Shown here piece after piece: positions 50,890 to 59,106 of a DNA stretch of 64,000 nucleotides. Position 1 is the stretch's first letter; every line of letters starts with the position of its first letter. This DNA is from Pseudomonadota bacterium (GTDB lineage: Bacteria; Pseudomonadota; Gammaproteobacteria; Xanthomonadales; Xanthomonadaceae). Location: contig JAEWJB010000040.1 of NCBI GenBank assembly GCA_023386795.1, positions 1 through 64,000 on the forward strand, given 5' to 3'. The position numbers and the translations under genes are program-made. Below the pieces are notes generated by a model. That model saw nothing but the letters and a program-made list of their open reading frames with translations. It ran no database searches and had not been told where the DNA came from.

Positions 50890-50937
50890 AGCACCGCCCT
50901 TGCGTTCCCTTCCTTCATTTTCCGAGCCGGAGCCGCC

Positions 50938-52452
50938 ATGAACATCGCACCTGGACACCTCGCCGCCGCCTTGCGCCTGGCCGCGTTGCTGCTCGTCGCG
51001 ACGGGCCTGGGGGCCTGCGGTGGCAGCGGCGATCCCTCGCCGTTGCCCGCCGCCACCCAGCCGGCGAGCGCAACACCGGCCACGCCGCCTGCCATGCCGT
51101 CCGCAGCGCCGGCCAGCGCGCCTACGCCCCCGCCGCCCGCAGCCGCTGCGCCATCCCCGGCCGCCACGGTGATCGTCTTCGACAACGTGCGCATCTTCGA
51201 TGGGCAGCATGGAAATCTCAGCGGGCCCAGCAGCGTGCGCGTGCGCGGCCACGTCATCGAGAAGATCGGACCTACCGGCAGCCTGGCGGTGGAAGGCGCG
51301 CAGGTCATCGACGGCGAAGGCCGCACGCTGATGCCGGGGTTGATCGACGCGCACTGGCACAGCATGTTCGTCGGCCTGCCGGTGCAGATCGCGTTGGGAT
51401 CCTCTTCCGGTTACCTCAACATCGTGGCCGGCGTTGAATCGCGGCGCACGCTGATGCGCGGCTTCACCACCGTGCGCGATGTCGGCGGCGCGGCGTGGGG
51501 CGTGAAGCAGGCCATCGACCGCGGCGACATTCCCGGCCCGCGCATCTTCCCCTCCGGCGCGATGATCAGCGTCACCAGCGGCCACGGTGATTTCCGCGAC
51601 GCTACCGACCTGCCGCGCACGCTGGGCGCGCCTGCATCGCGGTACGACATCGAAGGCGAGTCGGCCATCGCCGATTCCCCGGATGAAGTACGCCTGCGCG
51701 TGCGCGAGCAGCTGATGCGCGGCGCCAGCCAGGTCAAGCTCACCGCCGGCGGTGGCGTGTCCTCGCCGCACAGCCCGCTGGACGTGGTGACTTTCAGCGA
51801 GGACGAACTGCGCGCGGCGGTCGGCGCGGCCAGCGACTGGGGCACCTATGTCACCGTGCACGCATACACGCCGGCGGCGATCCAGCGTGCCATCCGCGCC
51901 GGCGTGCTGTGCATCGAACACGCCAGCCTGATGGACGAGGCTACCGCGCAGATGATGGCCAACCAGGGCATCTGGCTCAGCACGCAGCCATTCCCACCGG
52001 AGCTGGCCAACGCGTTCCCGCCCGGGTCGGACGAGTACGCCAAGGCACAGGAAGTGTTCGCAGGCACCGACCAGACCTATCGGCTGGCGATCAAATACCA
52101 CCTCAAGACCGCCTTCGGCACCGACGTGCTGTTCTCCAGCGCGCTGGCCAGCCAGCAGAACGCGATCCTTGCCAGCCTGATCCGTTGGTACACGCCGGCC
52201 CAGACCCTGGTGATGGCCACGGGAACCAACGGCGAGTTGCTGGCCCTGTCGGGCAAGCGCAGTCCGTATGCGGGGCGGCTCGGCGTGGTGCAGGAAGGCG
52301 CGCTGGCGGACCTGCTGCTGGTCGACGGTGATCCGTTGCAGGACATCGCGGTCATCACCCAACCCGAGCGCAACTTCCGCGTCATCATGAAGGACGGCGT
52401 GATCTACAAGGACACGTTGCCCGGCGCGCCGCCCGTGGCACGGACGCCGTGA
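50938..52452 (+). CDS. Lipoprotein amidohydrolase (imidazolonepropionase/prolidase-like)
   Basis: A 504-aa lipoprotein (lipobox GLGAC, Cys27) with a long Pro/Ala linker (residues 30-77) that would hold the enzyme away from the membrane. The amidohydrolase TIM barrel has metal ligands in LIDAHWHS (His139, His141), Lys in VKLTAGGG, later His in VTVHAYT and IEHASL, and Asp in FGTDVLF. The C-terminal strand set (GALADLLLVDGDPLQDI) is typical. Such enzymes act on dipeptides, lactones or organophosphates. Being exported and next to a porin and pump suggests it handles an extracellular substrate. Confidence 0.88.
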   Translation: MNIAPGHLAAALRLAALLLVATGLGACGGSGDPSPLPAATQPASATPATPPAMPSAAPASAPTPPPPAAAAPSPAATVIVFDNVRIFDGQHGNLSGPSSVRVRGHVIEKIGPTGSLAVEGAQVIDGEGRTLMPGLIDAHWHSMFVGLPVQIALGSSSGYLNIVAGVESRRTLMRGFTTVRDVGGAAWGVKQAIDRGDIPGPRIFPSGAMISVTSGHGDFRDATDLPRTLGAPASRYDIEGESAIADSPDEVRLRVREQLMRGASQVKLTAGGGVSSPHSPLDVVTFSEDELRAAVGAASDWGTYVTVHAYTPAAIQRAIRAGVLCIEHASLMDEATAQMMANQGIWLSTQPFPPELANAFPPGSDEYAKAQEVFAGTDQTYRLAIKYHLKTAFGTDVLFSSALASQQNAILASLIRWYTPAQTLVMATGTNGELLALSGKRSPYAGRLGVVQEGALADLLLVDGDPLQDIAVITQPERNFRVIMKDGVIYKDTLPGAPPVARTP

Positions 52453-52459
52453 CGGCCGG

Positions 52460-52825
52460 CTAGAACGGCATGCCGCCACCACTCGTCTTGAACAGCAGCA
52501 CGAGTTGGGCCAGCCGCCAGGCCAGGAAGACATAAGCGGCGGTCAGGGCGATCTGCCACGCCAGGTGCGAGCGCAACCTGGCCAGTCGCCACAGGCCGTC
52601 GATGAAGTTGAGCACCAGCAACGTGATGCCGATTGCCGCCGCCACGTAGCCGGCGAAGCCCGGCGGGGTAAACACCGCGGTGGCGCCGTGGCGAACAAAC
52701 TGCAAGCCGGCGGCAGTAATCACCGAGGCGATGGCGACGTTGCGCGCGTGCTCGAACACCAGCCGCAGCACGCCCTCGTCGAAGAGTTTCACCGCCCACG
52801 CATGCAGGGTCCGCGCGAATCTCAT
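52460..52825 (-). CDS. Small membrane protein, unknown (121 aa)
   Basis: A 121-aa protein with three predicted helices (about 31-50, 60-76 and 89-108) and an N-terminal amphipathic MRFARTLHAWAVKLFDEGVL. I do not recognise the family. ATG 52825 is preferred because it opens the protein-like part; nine more residues are possible from 52852. It converges with the amidohydrolase gene and lies 63 bases downstream of the dehydrogenase operon, possibly as its last gene. Confidence 0.6.
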   Translation of the reverse strand: MRFARTLHAWAVKLFDEGVLRLVFEHARNVAIASVITAAGLQFVRHGATAVFTPPGFAGYVAAAIGITLLVLNFIDGLWRLARLRSHLAWQIALTAAYVFLAWRLAQLVLLFKTSGGGMPF

Positions 52826-52888
52826 CGGGCGGGCCTCGTGTGGCGGAACCATGGGCCTGCGGACGAAGTCCGGCGCGCCCCTGCGGGC

Positions 52889-54289
52889 TTACTGGTCCGA
52901 AGCATCCGCTGAGGTCGGGTCGTGTTGTGCGGCGGTCTTCGCGTCACGTGGCACCTCCTGCAGGCTGTCGCGGATCTTGCGCACCTGGCGGGCCGTCACC
53001 GCGGGCGCGTGGTTTCCGTACTCGCTACGCAGCCAGCTTGTCAGCGTGGCCACTTCCTCGTCGCTCAGGCGCCAGGCGAAGGACGGCATGCCCAGGTTCG
53101 AGGGCCGGGCCTGGGTGGAAGGCAGGCTGCCGCCAGCCAGCACCAGCCGCACCAGCGAGCTCGCATCGGGCGCCAGCACGGTGGGGTTGCCGGCCAGCGC
53201 CGGGAAGGCATGCGGATTGCCGCGCGCATCGCTGCGGTGGCACGCCGCGCAGTTGTCGGCATACAGCTCGGCGCCTCGGGTGTCGTTGACCCCGGCGACC
53301 ATGGCTTGCGCGGTGGCGTCGTCCTGCGCATAAGCGCGCTCGCGGCTGCCGCGCACCGGCAGCGACTTCAGGTACGCCGCGATCGCCTGCAGGTCGTCCT
53401 CGCGCAGGTGCTGGGTGCTGTGCACGACGACATCGGCCATCGGCTGGCCCACCACTGCCGCGTGCGGGTTGCGCGCGGTCTTGAGGGTATCGACGATGTC
53501 CTGCGCGCTCCACAGGCCGAGGCCTTCGCCGTGGTCGGCGCGCAGCGACACCGCGTTCCAACCGTCGATCACCTGCCCGCCGGAAAGATAGGCCGCGCCG
53601 GATTCGTCCAGCGCCTGTTCCTGCAGGCTGAAGGCGCGCGGGGTGTGGCAGGCGCCGCAGTGGCCCAGGCCCTGCACGAGGTAGGCGCCGCGGGCGATCT
53701 GCGGGTCGGGGTAGCGCTTGGCGTCGAAGGCGACCTGGTCCGGGTCCGGCGCGAAGGTCTTGCGCCAGATCGCCAGCGGCCAGCGCATCGACAGCGGCCA
53801 ATGGATGCCGCTCGGGCGGTTGGCCTCGCGCACCGGTTGCACGCCGTGCTGGAAGTAGGCATACAGCGCCCGCACGTCGTCGTCGCTCAGGCGCGCATAG
53901 GACGGGTAGGGCATGGCCGGATACAGCGTGCTGCCATCGGCGGCGATGCCGTGGCGCAGGGCACGGTCGAAATCGTCCAGGCTGTAGCGGCCAATGCCGG
54001 TCTCCGGATCGGGCGTGATGTTGCTGCTGTAGATCGTGCCGATCGGCGAGGCGATCGGCAGCCCGCCGGCGAACGGCTTGCCACCGGGACGGCTGTGGCA
54101 GGCGAAGCAGTCGCCTGCGGTGGCCAGGTACTGGCCCTGCGCGATGAGCGCCGGGTCGGCGGCGCCCTGCGCGCCGCTGGGGGTGCCATCGGCGATGGCG
54201 CGCGTGTGCGAAGGCCAGAACGCCCACGCCAGCGCGATGGCCAGCACCAGCACCGCGAGCAGCACGAGGGCGATGAGGAATTTCTTCAT
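52889..54289 (-). CDS. Triheme cytochrome c subunit of a membrane-bound dehydrogenase
   Basis: A 466-aa membrane-anchored cytochrome with an uncleaved N-terminal helix (5-26) and three c-type heme motifs: CFACH (61-65), CGACH (211-215) and CAACH (347-351). This three-module form is the electron-transfer subunit of alcohol, sorbitol and gluconate dehydrogenases, passing electrons to ubiquinone. Axial Met ligands are likely in each module. It lies 10 bases downstream of the flavoprotein gene. Confidence 0.93.
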   Translation of the reverse strand: MKKFLIALVLLAVLVLAIALAWAFWPSHTRAIADGTPSGAQGAADPALIAQGQYLATAGDCFACHSRPGGKPFAGGLPIASPIGTIYSSNITPDPETGIGRYSLDDFDRALRHGIAADGSTLYPAMPYPSYARLSDDDVRALYAYFQHGVQPVREANRPSGIHWPLSMRWPLAIWRKTFAPDPDQVAFDAKRYPDPQIARGAYLVQGLGHCGACHTPRAFSLQEQALDESGAAYLSGGQVIDGWNAVSLRADHGEGLGLWSAQDIVDTLKTARNPHAAVVGQPMADVVVHSTQHLREDDLQAIAAYLKSLPVRGSRERAYAQDDATAQAMVAGVNDTRGAELYADNCAACHRSDARGNPHAFPALAGNPTVLAPDASSLVRLVLAGGSLPSTQARPSNLGMPSFAWRLSDEEVATLTSWLRSEYGNHAPAVTARQVRKIRDSLQEVPRDAKTAAQHDPTSADASDQ

Positions 54290-54299
54290 GGCCGCCCCC

Positions 54300-56081
54300 T
54301 CACGCGTCCACCAGCGGGCCGGGCGACTTCAGGTACTTCTCGCGGATCGCCGTGGCCGCCCAGTACGCCAGCCCACCGACCAGTCCGGTGGGGTTGTAGC
54401 CGTTGTTCTGCGGGAATGCATTGGCGCCGATCACGAACACGTTCGGCACGTCCCAGCTCTGCAGGTAGCGGTTGAGCGCGGAGGTCTTGGGGTCGTCGCC
54501 CATGATCGCCCCGCCGCAGGTATGCGTGCTCTGGTATTTGGTGATGTTGTAGTGCTCGCCGTCCTTCTTCGCATCGCCGGACATCGACAGCGGGTTGAGC
54601 AGCTTGCTCATCGTCAGCGCCTGCCCGACGAAGAACTGCGAGGCCTTGATCTCGTTCGGATGCCAGTCGAAGGTCATGCGCAGCAGCGGGCGGCCGAAGG
54701 CATCCTTGTAGGTGGGGTCCAGGCTCAGGTAATGCTGCCGGTAGGACATGCACGCGCCCTGTACCTCGTAGTAGAACGAGTGGCGGAAGTTGTCGGCCAC
54801 GGCCTTCTTCCAGTCGTGGCCCCAGTTCGGCGTGCCCGAGGGCACGTTGATGCCGCGCACCGGGCCGGCGCCGGGCTGGCGCGCCCACACCAGGCCGCCT
54901 CCCACGAAGCCGAGCTTGCCGTTGTCGAGCTGGTTGCCGTTGAGGTCGTCCATCGTGGTGCCGGCGCCGCCGATGCCGATGAACGGATTGGCCTGCACGT
55001 CCTTGTCGAAGAACAGCACCACCCGGTTGAGGTTCTGGTAGGAGTAGTTGCGGCCCACCGTGCCGGTATTGCTTTCCGGGTCATACGGCGTGCCGATGCC
55101 CGATACCAGCATCAGGTGCACGTTGTAGAGCGAGAACGCGCACAGCAGCACCATGTCGGCGGGCTGGTGTACTTCGCGGCCCTGGGCGTCGAGGTAGGTC
55201 ACGCCGGTGGCCTGGCCACGCGTGCTGTCCAGGTCCACGCGCAACACCTGCGAGTGCGGGCGCAGTTCGAAATTCGGGCTAGGGCGCAGCGCCGGCAGGA
55301 TGCAGGCGTTCGGGCTGGCCTTGGAGTAGTTCAGGCAGCCGTAGTCGCTGCAGAAGCCGCAGGCGTTGCACGGCCCCATCTGGCAGTTGTACGGATTCAC
55401 GTACGAACGCGAGGTGTTGGACGCCGGGATGGGGTACGGGTGCCAGCCCATCTCCCTGGCGGCCTTGTAGAACAGTTCGGCGCCGAGGTAGTTCGGATTC
55501 GGCGGCAGCGGGTATTCGGACGCGCGCGACCCCTCGAACGGATTGCCGCCTTCCTGCACCACGCCCTGGATCACGCCGGCCTTGCCGGAGGTGCCGCAGA
55601 CCTTCTCGAACATGTCCAGGTGCGGTTCGAGTTCGTCGTAGCTGACCGGGAAATCCTGGATGGTCATGTCGGCGGGGATGAAACCCTTGCCGTAGCGCTG
55701 CTCGACATTGCTGCGCAGGCGCATGTCCTCCGGCAGCGGCCGGAAATGGCAGCCGGACCAGTGGCTGCCGGCGCCGCCCACGCCGGTGCCCGGCTTGAAC
55801 GAGCCCATCTGCCGGTACGGCACGGCCGTATCGCCCACGCCGTGGCGCACGGTCACCGTTTCCTGCGCCAGGCTCTGCAGGAAGCGGCGGTGCACCGAGC
55901 CTTCGAGCTCGTCCACGACCTTGGGGTAAGCGAAGTCGGGTTGCGTGTCGCGGTCGCCACCGCGCTCCAGCGCCACCACTTTCAACCCGGCATCGGTGAG
56001 TTCCTTGGCCAGGATGGCCCCGGTCCAGCCCATGCCCACGATCACGGCATCGACCTTCGGTTTCGTCGTCACGTTCGCCAT
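54300..56081 (-). CDS. GMC-type flavoprotein dehydrogenase (gluconate 2-dehydrogenase-like)
   Basis: A 593-aa FAD enzyme of the GMC oxidoreductase family. The dinucleotide fold is GMGWTG (16-21) in AVIVGMGWTGAILAKEL. A Cys-rich segment, CQMGPCNACGFCSDYGC, is typical of the large subunits of membrane gluconate/2-ketogluconate dehydrogenases, where it may bind an iron-sulfur cluster. The C-terminal GMC motif has THTCGGAIMG and NGYNPTGLVGG. It has no signal peptide of its own and would be exported with the Tat-type subunit 3. The sugar or alcohol substrate is not readable. Confidence 0.92.
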   Translation of the reverse strand: MANVTTKPKVDAVIVGMGWTGAILAKELTDAGLKVVALERGGDRDTQPDFAYPKVVDELEGSVHRRFLQSLAQETVTVRHGVGDTAVPYRQMGSFKPGTGVGGAGSHWSGCHFRPLPEDMRLRSNVEQRYGKGFIPADMTIQDFPVSYDELEPHLDMFEKVCGTSGKAGVIQGVVQEGGNPFEGSRASEYPLPPNPNYLGAELFYKAAREMGWHPYPIPASNTSRSYVNPYNCQMGPCNACGFCSDYGCLNYSKASPNACILPALRPSPNFELRPHSQVLRVDLDSTRGQATGVTYLDAQGREVHQPADMVLLCAFSLYNVHLMLVSGIGTPYDPESNTGTVGRNYSYQNLNRVVLFFDKDVQANPFIGIGGAGTTMDDLNGNQLDNGKLGFVGGGLVWARQPGAGPVRGINVPSGTPNWGHDWKKAVADNFRHSFYYEVQGACMSYRQHYLSLDPTYKDAFGRPLLRMTFDWHPNEIKASQFFVGQALTMSKLLNPLSMSGDAKKDGEHYNITKYQSTHTCGGAIMGDDPKTSALNRYLQSWDVPNVFVIGANAFPQNNGYNPTGLVGGLAYWAATAIREKYLKSPGPLVDA

Positions 56082-56084
56082 CGA

Positions 56085-56804
56085 TCAGCCCCGCTTCCCG
56101 GACAGGTCGACCGGTCCCAGCGGATAGGCCTTGTCGCGCACGCCGATCCAGTCGATGTAGTCCGCGCGCATGCCCGGGTAACCGATCATCTTCCATGCGC
56201 CCATGTTGCGGTTGCCGCCGTACTTGGGATCGGCGAAATAGCCGTTCTTCACTTCGCCCAGGAAGTTGGAGAAGAAGAGCTTCGAGGAGATGCCCTCCAG
56301 TTCCAGCTTGCCGCCCTCGGCGGCCTTGAGCAGGTCTTCCTGCTGCGCGGCCTCGAGTTGGGCGAAGGTCTTGCCCTGGAAGGCCTGCTTGCAGTGGGCG
56401 TCGATGGCGCCGATGCCTACCCGCACGATGTCGCGCAGCGCCAGGCGGCCCTGGTAGCCGAATTCGGAAGGCGCTTCGAGAAACGGTCCCTGCATGTACC
56501 AGATCGCGCCGCTGGCATACGGGGTGAGCATGTGGCGGTCGAGGAATTCCGGCACGCCGGCTTCCACTGCGCCCGGTCCGATGTCGTCGTGCGGAATCAG
56601 GCGCTCGCACGCGGCGACCACGAAGGCCCATTCGGCGGCACTGAAGAACTGCGGGCTGTACTTCTCCTCCTTCGGGGCGGCCTTCGCCCCGGCCGAGGGA
56701 GCGGGATCCGAACAGCCGGGCAGCGCCGCGGCCAGCGGCAACAGGCCCAGGCCCTTGAACAGGGAGCGGCGGCTCAGGGAGGGGGAGGAATCTGGCTTGG
56801 ACAT
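56085..56804 (-). CDS. Gluconate 2-dehydrogenase subunit 3 family, Tat lipoprotein
   Basis: A 239-aa small subunit. The N-terminus has a twin-arginine signal (SRRSLFKGLG, Arg12-Arg13) running into a lipobox (ALPGC, Cys31), so it is likely a Tat-exported lipoprotein that carries the folded flavoprotein with it. The body (FFSAAEWAFVVAACERLIPH, GVPEFLDRHM) is the subunit-3 family. ATG 56804 puts the twin-arginine signal at the start; 32 more residues are open upstream but not signal-like. It is first of the three-gene operon, with 3-base and 10-base gaps after it. Confidence 0.92.
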   Translation of the reverse strand: MSKPDSSPSLSRRSLFKGLGLLPLAAALPGCSDPAPSAGAKAAPKEEKYSPQFFSAAEWAFVVAACERLIPHDDIGPGAVEAGVPEFLDRHMLTPYASGAIWYMQGPFLEAPSEFGYQGRLALRDIVRVGIGAIDAHCKQAFQGKTFAQLEAAQQEDLLKAAEGGKLELEGISSKLFFSNFLGEVKNGYFADPKYGGNRNMGAWKMIGYPGMRADYIDWIGVRDKAYPLGPVDLSGKRG

Positions 56805-57003
56805 GGCGGGCTTCCCGAAGGGGCTGGCCAATGGCGCGGAATGCGTCAGGCGAAGAAGGGAACGATGGAAGCCATCACGCACCGAAAGCGCGTGGTGCAT
56901 CGCGGTGGGGGCGACTCGTTGACGAGGCTATCACCTGAACATGTCAGCAGCCGATGAATGCGAGGTGCGACGCTGTGCCGAATCGGGCCATTGGCCTTCG
57001 GCA

Positions 57004-59106
57004 TCAGAAGCCGCTTTCGCGCAGGAACGTCGCGGCCATCCAGCGTCCCGCGCTGCCGAGCAGGCTGCGGCGTTCGCCCGATACCTGGACTTCGCCCGGC
57101 GCCTCCAACGCCTGCACCGGTGCGTCGTGCAGTTCCACCACCACATGGAACACCGGCAACCGTGGCACCAGGCCCTCTTTCTGTTGTGCGGTGGCAATCG
57201 GGCCGCCGTAGCGGTCGGCCAGGGCGGGCCAGTCGAGCTGGCGTGCACGCGTGCCGGCGATGGCGGTCACCGTGCCGTCGTAACGTCGGGCGCTGCCCTT
57301 TGGATAGAAGTGCACGCGGTCACCGACCGCCATGCGCGACACGTCGTCCTGCCGCACATAGGCATCCACGCGCCAGTGCGAGGGATCGTACAGCACGCCC
57401 AGCGCCTCGCCCGTGCCGATCCACTGGCCGGCCTGGCGCTGCGGATCGATGTCGCTCCACACGCCGGCAAACGGCGCCACCAGCCGCAGGCGCGCAGTCT
57501 CGGCGTGCGCGGCGCTCGCTTCGTCCACCTGCACGGCGGCGCGCTGGCGCATTGCCGCCTGCTGGCCGATACCCTGCGGGTCGGCCAGCAGCGCGGACAG
57601 CTGGCCTTCCAGCGCGTGCAGGTTCGCCTGCGTGCCCTGCAATCGCGCCGCGATATCCGGCTGGTCCAGTTCGGCCAGGTTGGCGCCGGAGGCCACCGGG
57701 CCCGGCGCATGCACCTGTTGCAGCCGCGCGGGGAAGGGCGTGTACACCCGCACCTGCTGGGTGGCGCGCGCCACGCCGTAGCCATGCACGTTGGCACGCC
57801 ACGGCACCAGCAGCACGAGCGCGGCGATTCCCAGTGCGATGAGATGCCCGCGTCGCCAGCGAGTGGGGATCGCCGCGCGATGCCGCCACCAATGCCCGAG
57901 CTCGCGCATGACCGGCAGCACGATGAACCAGCCCACCTCGACCACGAACAGCGCGATGCCCAACGCCTTGAAGAAGAAGTGGTAGACGGCCAGGGCGATG
58001 CCCAGGAACAGCACGAAGCGGTAGATCCAGGTGACGAAGGCGAATGCCACGAGCCCGCGCCGCCAGCGCGCGGGCAGGGGCTCTGGCCACGGCTCGCGCA
58101 GGCCCAGCACGCCGCGGCGCAGTGCGGTGCGGGCCTGGGCGAATGCGCGTTCGTGCAGGTTGGGAAAGTCGAGCAGGTCCGAGAGGATGAAATAGCCGTC
58201 GAAGCGGGTGAACGGGCTGGCGTTGAGCGCCAGGCTCAGTACCCAGCCGGTGGTGGCCAGGTACAGGAAGCCATCGCGCACCGCGCCCGGGTCGCAGAGC
58301 GCCCACGCCAGCGTCGCCACGCCGGCCAGCGCAAGCTCGGCCAGGATGCCGGCGCTGGCCACGGCCAGCCGCTGGCGCGCGTGCGGCAAGCGCCAGGCTT
58401 CGCCGGTATCGGTATAGAGCATCGGCCACATCACCACGAACGCCACGCCCATGTGGGCCACGCGCAAACCCAGGCGCGTGGCGACCAGCGCGTGGCTGAG
58501 TTCGTGCAGCAGCTTGGCCAGGCACAGCGCGACGGCGAAGCTCAACAGCCCTTCGGTGCTGAAGGAATCCACCACCGCGCTGGAGAACTCGTCCCACTGG
58601 CGGCCTACCAGCGCCAGCCCCAGCACGCTCAGGGCGAGGATCACCGCCACCGTCCATGGCGTGAACAGCCAGCCCAGCCGCGTGGCCGTGCGTTGCAGCC
58701 AGCGCTGCGGATGGGCCAGCGGAATACGGAAGAACAGGTAGTGGTGCAGCAGCCAGTTCGCACTGAAGCGGCGCCGCGCCTCGCTGTCCACGCGCAGCTT
58801 CTCCAGCGCGAGCGTGGGCAGGCGCAGCAGCTGGTGGCGCTCCAGGAAACGGGTGAACTCGGTGATCTGCTCCACCGTCGGGCGCAGCGCGGTGTGTCCG
58901 GCGATGCGCGTGGCCAGTTCGCGCGCGGTGCCACCCCACCGGCTCAGCGCTTCGAATTCCAGCCAGCCGATGCGATAGAAACGGTTGACCACCGTGTCCT
59001 GGATCACCCAACCCGGCTGGCCGCTGCGATCGGCTGGCAGCGGCTGCAGGCGCAGGTCCTCGCGCAAAGGCGGCAGCGGCAGGTCGCCGGCATCGACGCT
59101 GATCAC
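57004..59106 (-). CDS. M50-type membrane metalloprotease fused to a HlyD arm
   Basis: A 700-aa protein. Residues 1-110 form a soluble winged-helix-like domain (FYRIGWLEFEALSRWGGTARE). Residues 145-435 hold about eight membrane helices with a zinc HELSH motif (201-205) and a second metal-site segment NASPFTRFDGYFILSD (295-310), the M50/site-2-protease layout. Residues 440-700 are a HlyD-like periplasmic arm (VYTPFPARLQQVHAPGPVAS, RLVAPFAGVWSDIDPQRQAG). It is last of an export operon, GTG 59106 sharing a GTGA overlap with the gene before. The active-site residues are intact, so proteolysis is possible but unproven. Confidence 0.85.
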   Translation of the reverse strand: MISVDAGDLPLPPLREDLRLQPLPADRSGQPGWVIQDTVVNRFYRIGWLEFEALSRWGGTARELATRIAGHTALRPTVEQITEFTRFLERHQLLRLPTLALEKLRVDSEARRRFSANWLLHHYLFFRIPLAHPQRWLQRTATRLGWLFTPWTVAVILALSVLGLALVGRQWDEFSSAVVDSFSTEGLLSFAVALCLAKLLHELSHALVATRLGLRVAHMGVAFVVMWPMLYTDTGEAWRLPHARQRLAVASAGILAELALAGVATLAWALCDPGAVRDGFLYLATTGWVLSLALNASPFTRFDGYFILSDLLDFPNLHERAFAQARTALRRGVLGLREPWPEPLPARWRRGLVAFAFVTWIYRFVLFLGIALAVYHFFFKALGIALFVVEVGWFIVLPVMRELGHWWRHRAAIPTRWRRGHLIALGIAALVLLVPWRANVHGYGVARATQQVRVYTPFPARLQQVHAPGPVASGANLAELDQPDIAARLQGTQANLHALEGQLSALLADPQGIGQQAAMRQRAAVQVDEASAAHAETARLRLVAPFAGVWSDIDPQRQAGQWIGTGEALGVLYDPSHWRVDAYVRQDDVSRMAVGDRVHFYPKGSARRYDGTVTAIAGTRARQLDWPALADRYGGPIATAQQKEGLVPRLPVFHVVVELHDAPVQALEAPGEVQVSGERRSLLGSAGRWMAATFLRESGF

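Noticed and set aside
49945..52533. An 862-codon minus-strand open frame opposite the MipA-like and amidohydrolase genes
   Set aside because: Shadow frame; both plus-strand genes have signal peptides and family motifs.
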